Shown here: positions 62,257-64,000 of the stretch, piece by piece
Numbering within the stretch: the first letter of the stretch is position 1
Layout: each line of letters opens with the position of its first letter
DNA from: Casimicrobium huifangae
GTDB taxonomy: Bacteria; Pseudomonadota; Gammaproteobacteria; Burkholderiales; Casimicrobiaceae
Length of the DNA stretch: 64,000 bases
Direction of reading: 5' to 3'
Assembly (NCBI RefSeq): GCF_009746125.1
Contig: NZ_CP041352.1
Location: 2,960,436 to 3,024,435, forward strand
The notes under the pieces: model-generated
What the model was told of the DNA's origin: nothing
Seen by the model: only the letters and a program-made list of their open reading frames with translations
Databases searched by the model: none
Program-made: the position numbers and the translations under genes

Positions 62257-63818
62257 CGTCCCGTGCAGGCGGCGCGCTGCAGCGATTGCTGGCGAGCCTT
62301 TCTGGCCTGCTCGCCGGATTGCGGACTGCTTTTGCACGAAGCACCGACGGCCGCAGCACACCGCCAACTCGCCCGCACGCGTTGCCGTCACCCGTCAGCG
62401 TGGTAATTCCGGCCTTGAACGAGGAACGCCGAATCGCCGACGTCGTGCGTTATGCATTGTCCGATACAGCCTGCACAGAAGTCATTGTGATCGACGACTG
62501 CTCAATTGACGCCACGCACGAGCTGGCTGAGGCTGCGGGCGCACATGTGCTGACCAGCTCGATGCTGGGCAAGGGCGAGTCAATGCTTGACGGGCTTAAT
62601 GCCGCCGCACACGACATCGTGGTCTTCCTTGATGGCGATCTTGCCGGCATGCAGCCGGAGATAGTCAGCCGGCTCGCCGAGCCAATTCGCGCGGGCCGTG
62701 CTGATCTCGTCAAGGCCGCTTTCGGACGTGCGGCCGGTCGCGTTACCGAGCTCACTGCAAAACCGATGTTGCGTGTCTTTTTCCCGGAGCTGGCGCGGCT
62801 GGCGCAGCCACTGGGTGGCATCGTCGCCGCCCGCAAGGCGCTACTGCGTCAGCTCAAATTTGAGGCAGGTTACGGCGTGGACGTCGGCATTCTGATTGAC
62901 GCGCATCGGTCCGGCGCCCGCATCGAGGAAGTGGATATCGGCACCATCGATCACGAGAGCCAGTCGCTCACCGCCCTCGCCGATATGGCGGTAGAGATTC
63001 ACCGGGTAATTCTTGACCGGGCTGCGACGGCCGGCCGCGTAACCATCGATCACCTGCAGGCGATGTTCGAAGTGCAGAGGCAGGAGCGGGCGTCGTTTGA
63101 GCGCACCGTGCAACGCATCCGGCCCAATAGCCGTGTGGTTTTGATCGATCTCGACACTGCCATCTGCGCTGGCAACCTTCATGTCAATATCGCCAACGCC
63201 CTGGGTCTCCCGGCGCCGTTGGCAGATGCCACACGCCATGACGGGGGTGACACTGGTCGCTTGAACGCATCGCTGCTCCGCTTCGTCCCCCAGGAAAAAC
63301 TGCTGGCCGTTGCCGGCGGTCTGGTAATTGACGTCCGGGCCATTGGTGTCATCAACACACTCAAGCGGCGTGGTTATGTAGTGGGTCTGGTGAGCGGCTA
63401 CTGTCACTTACTGGTTGATACGCTCCGCAAACGCTTGTTCGCCGACTTCACGATCGCCAGCGATGTCACGTTCAGCAATATGGTCTGCGATGGCACCCCG
63501 CTACAAAATATTGCGTTCACCCGCATCGGTGGCGGCTGTTTACGTCATGGCGAGTGTGCGTCGAATGTCATCGCCCATCTGCGGGCACTCGACGATGCGC
63601 GGTTGCCGATGCGGCTGATCGCGGTGAGTGGGACGACAGGACAATGGGTGAACTGCCCGCCGTCCACGGTAGATGCGCTTATCGTTGTCGGCAGTGGGGT
63701 GCCGGATGGCCTGGCCAGCGGCCGCCCGCCGGCGCGCTGGATCAACTCGCTGGCCGACTTGCCCGCTGCGCTGGCGCCGTTTGACCAGCCTGCAGCGCTG
63801 GAAGATGCGGTCGCCTAG
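62253..63818 (+). CDS. Family 2 glycosyltransferase fused to a degenerate HAD/SerB-like domain
   Basis: A 521-residue protein. Residues of about 45-270 are a GT-A fold: VSVVIPALNEERRIADVVRYAL, EVIVIDDCSIDATHELAE, MLGKGESMLDGLNAA, DIVVFLDGDLAGMQP (metal-binding DxD) and GGIVAARKALLRQL, close to GpgS-like enzymes. Residues of about 285-500 resemble a phosphoserine-phosphatase HAD domain: VVLIDLDTAICAGNL (motif I), VGLVSGYCHLLVDTLRKRLFADFTIASDVTF (motif II region), IAHLRALDDARLPMRLIAVSGTTGQW (where GDGxND is expected). Motif IV has lost its acidic residues, so this half may not be catalytic. It overlaps the MarR gene by 4 nt. No acceptor is known. Confidence 0.78.
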   Translation: MTSRAGGALQRLLASLSGLLAGLRTAFARSTDGRSTPPTRPHALPSPVSVVIPALNEERRIADVVRYALSDTACTEVIVIDDCSIDATHELAEAAGAHVLTSSMLGKGESMLDGLNAAAHDIVVFLDGDLAGMQPEIVSRLAEPIRAGRADLVKAAFGRAAGRVTELTAKPMLRVFFPELARLAQPLGGIVAARKALLRQLKFEAGYGVDVGILIDAHRSGARIEEVDIGTIDHESQSLTALADMAVEIHRVILDRAATAGRVTIDHLQAMFEVQRQERASFERTVQRIRPNSRVVLIDLDTAICAGNLHVNIANALGLPAPLADATRHDGGDTGRLNASLLRFVPQEKLLAVAGGLVIDVRAIGVINTLKRRGYVVGLVSGYCHLLVDTLRKRLFADFTIASDVTFSNMVCDGTPLQNIAFTRIGGGCLRHGECASNVIAHLRALDDARLPMRLIAVSGTTGQWVNCPPSTVDALIVVGSGVPDGLASGRPPARWINSLADLPAALAPFDQPAALEDAVA

Positions 63819-63839
63819 CGCAGCAAGCCACCCGCGGAA

Positions 63840-64000
63840 TCAGGTCGGAAGCGCCCAGAAGCAGATGATTGCCACGAAAGTCGGCCCTGCCGCAGCAGCC
63901 AGCAGCCACAAGGGACTGATGTGTTCGTCGTCGAAGAAACCTTTGAGGATGGCGTAGCCTGCGGGGTTTGGCGCGTTGGCGATCACCGTGAGGCCGCCAC
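63840..64000 (-). CDS. Na+/H+ antiporter-like membrane protein, C-terminal end
   Basis: The reverse strand is open from the window edge to a TGA at 63840. It ends GGLTVIANAPNPAGYAILKGFFDDEHISPLWLLAAAAGPTFVAIICFWALPT. The last hydrophobic segment and the ANAPNPAG motif suggest a member of the putative Na+/H+ antiporter (DUF1504-like) family. The remainder lies outside. A decayed copy of this end is at 61255-61460. Confidence 0.65.
   Translation of the reverse strand, partial: GGLTVIANAPNPAGYAILKGFFDDEHISPLWLLAAAAGPTFVAIICFWALPT

Overview
The window is GC-rich, densely coded chromosomal DNA from a denitrifying betaproteobacterium, most likely of the order Burkholderiales. The evidence is the set of solitary Bug/TctC-type binding proteins, the narK1K2GHJI plus narXL arrangement, cd1-type nirS, the class II ribonucleotide reductase, the urease cluster and the glyA gene with a ZTP-type leader. 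The genus cannot be settled from the sequence. No phage, IS element or CRISPR array was seen.

Layout. 0-7 kb: the start of an MFS/LplT-like transporter, a HAD phosphatase, and a tightly overlapping four-gene oxyanion (tungstate/molybdate) ABC operon with two different binding proteins. A divergent ModE-like regulator and a YihY-family membrane protein follow. 7-16 kb: palindromic repeats, an SDR, a TonB receptor, a class III aminotransferase, and the B12-dependent ribonucleotide reductase nrdJ overlapping a hemerythrin. 16-38 kb: an anaerobic nitrogen-oxide block with nnrS, a nitronate monooxygenase, a TonB receptor, nirS-nirM, a Dnr-like regulator, carbonic anhydrase, a parvulin PPIase, narIJHG, narK2, narK1 and narL-narX. 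38-45 kb: ureDABC-EFG with a BenE-like transporter directly upstream and palindromic repeats invading the ureD 5' end. 45-58 kb: accessory metabolism, including an enoyl-CoA hydratase, three Bug proteins, a hypoxanthine/uracil DNA glycosylase, dusA, a GntR/amidohydrolase locus with a palindromic operator, a TRAP binding protein with a LacI-type operator, a putative papain-fold protein and a frameshifted iron-binding-protein gene. 58-64 kb: tRNA-Lys(CTT), a HEPN-like gene enclosed by palindromic repeats, glyA with a ZTP (pfl) riboswitch, and a MarR-glycosyltransferase/HAD operon lying between a decayed copy and a live copy of the same antiporter 3' end.

How it fits together. The oxyanion operon plausibly supplies metal for the molybdenum cofactor of NarG. 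NarX/NarL and the Dnr-like regulator are likely to control the nar and nir genes, and FNR-like and NarL-like sites are visible upstream of narK1. NirS with its electron donor NirM makes NO. NnrS and the hemerythrin are plausible NO/O2-stress partners, and NrdJ supplies dNTPs without oxygen. Heme d1 biosynthesis, nor and nos genes are not in this window.

The observations most worth checking are the dual-binding-protein oxyanion operon, the MarR leader (perfect palindrome plus mutually exclusive hairpins), the glycosyltransferase fused to a HAD domain with a degraded active site, the duplicated antiporter tail around it, and the HEPN-like gene beside the tRNA.
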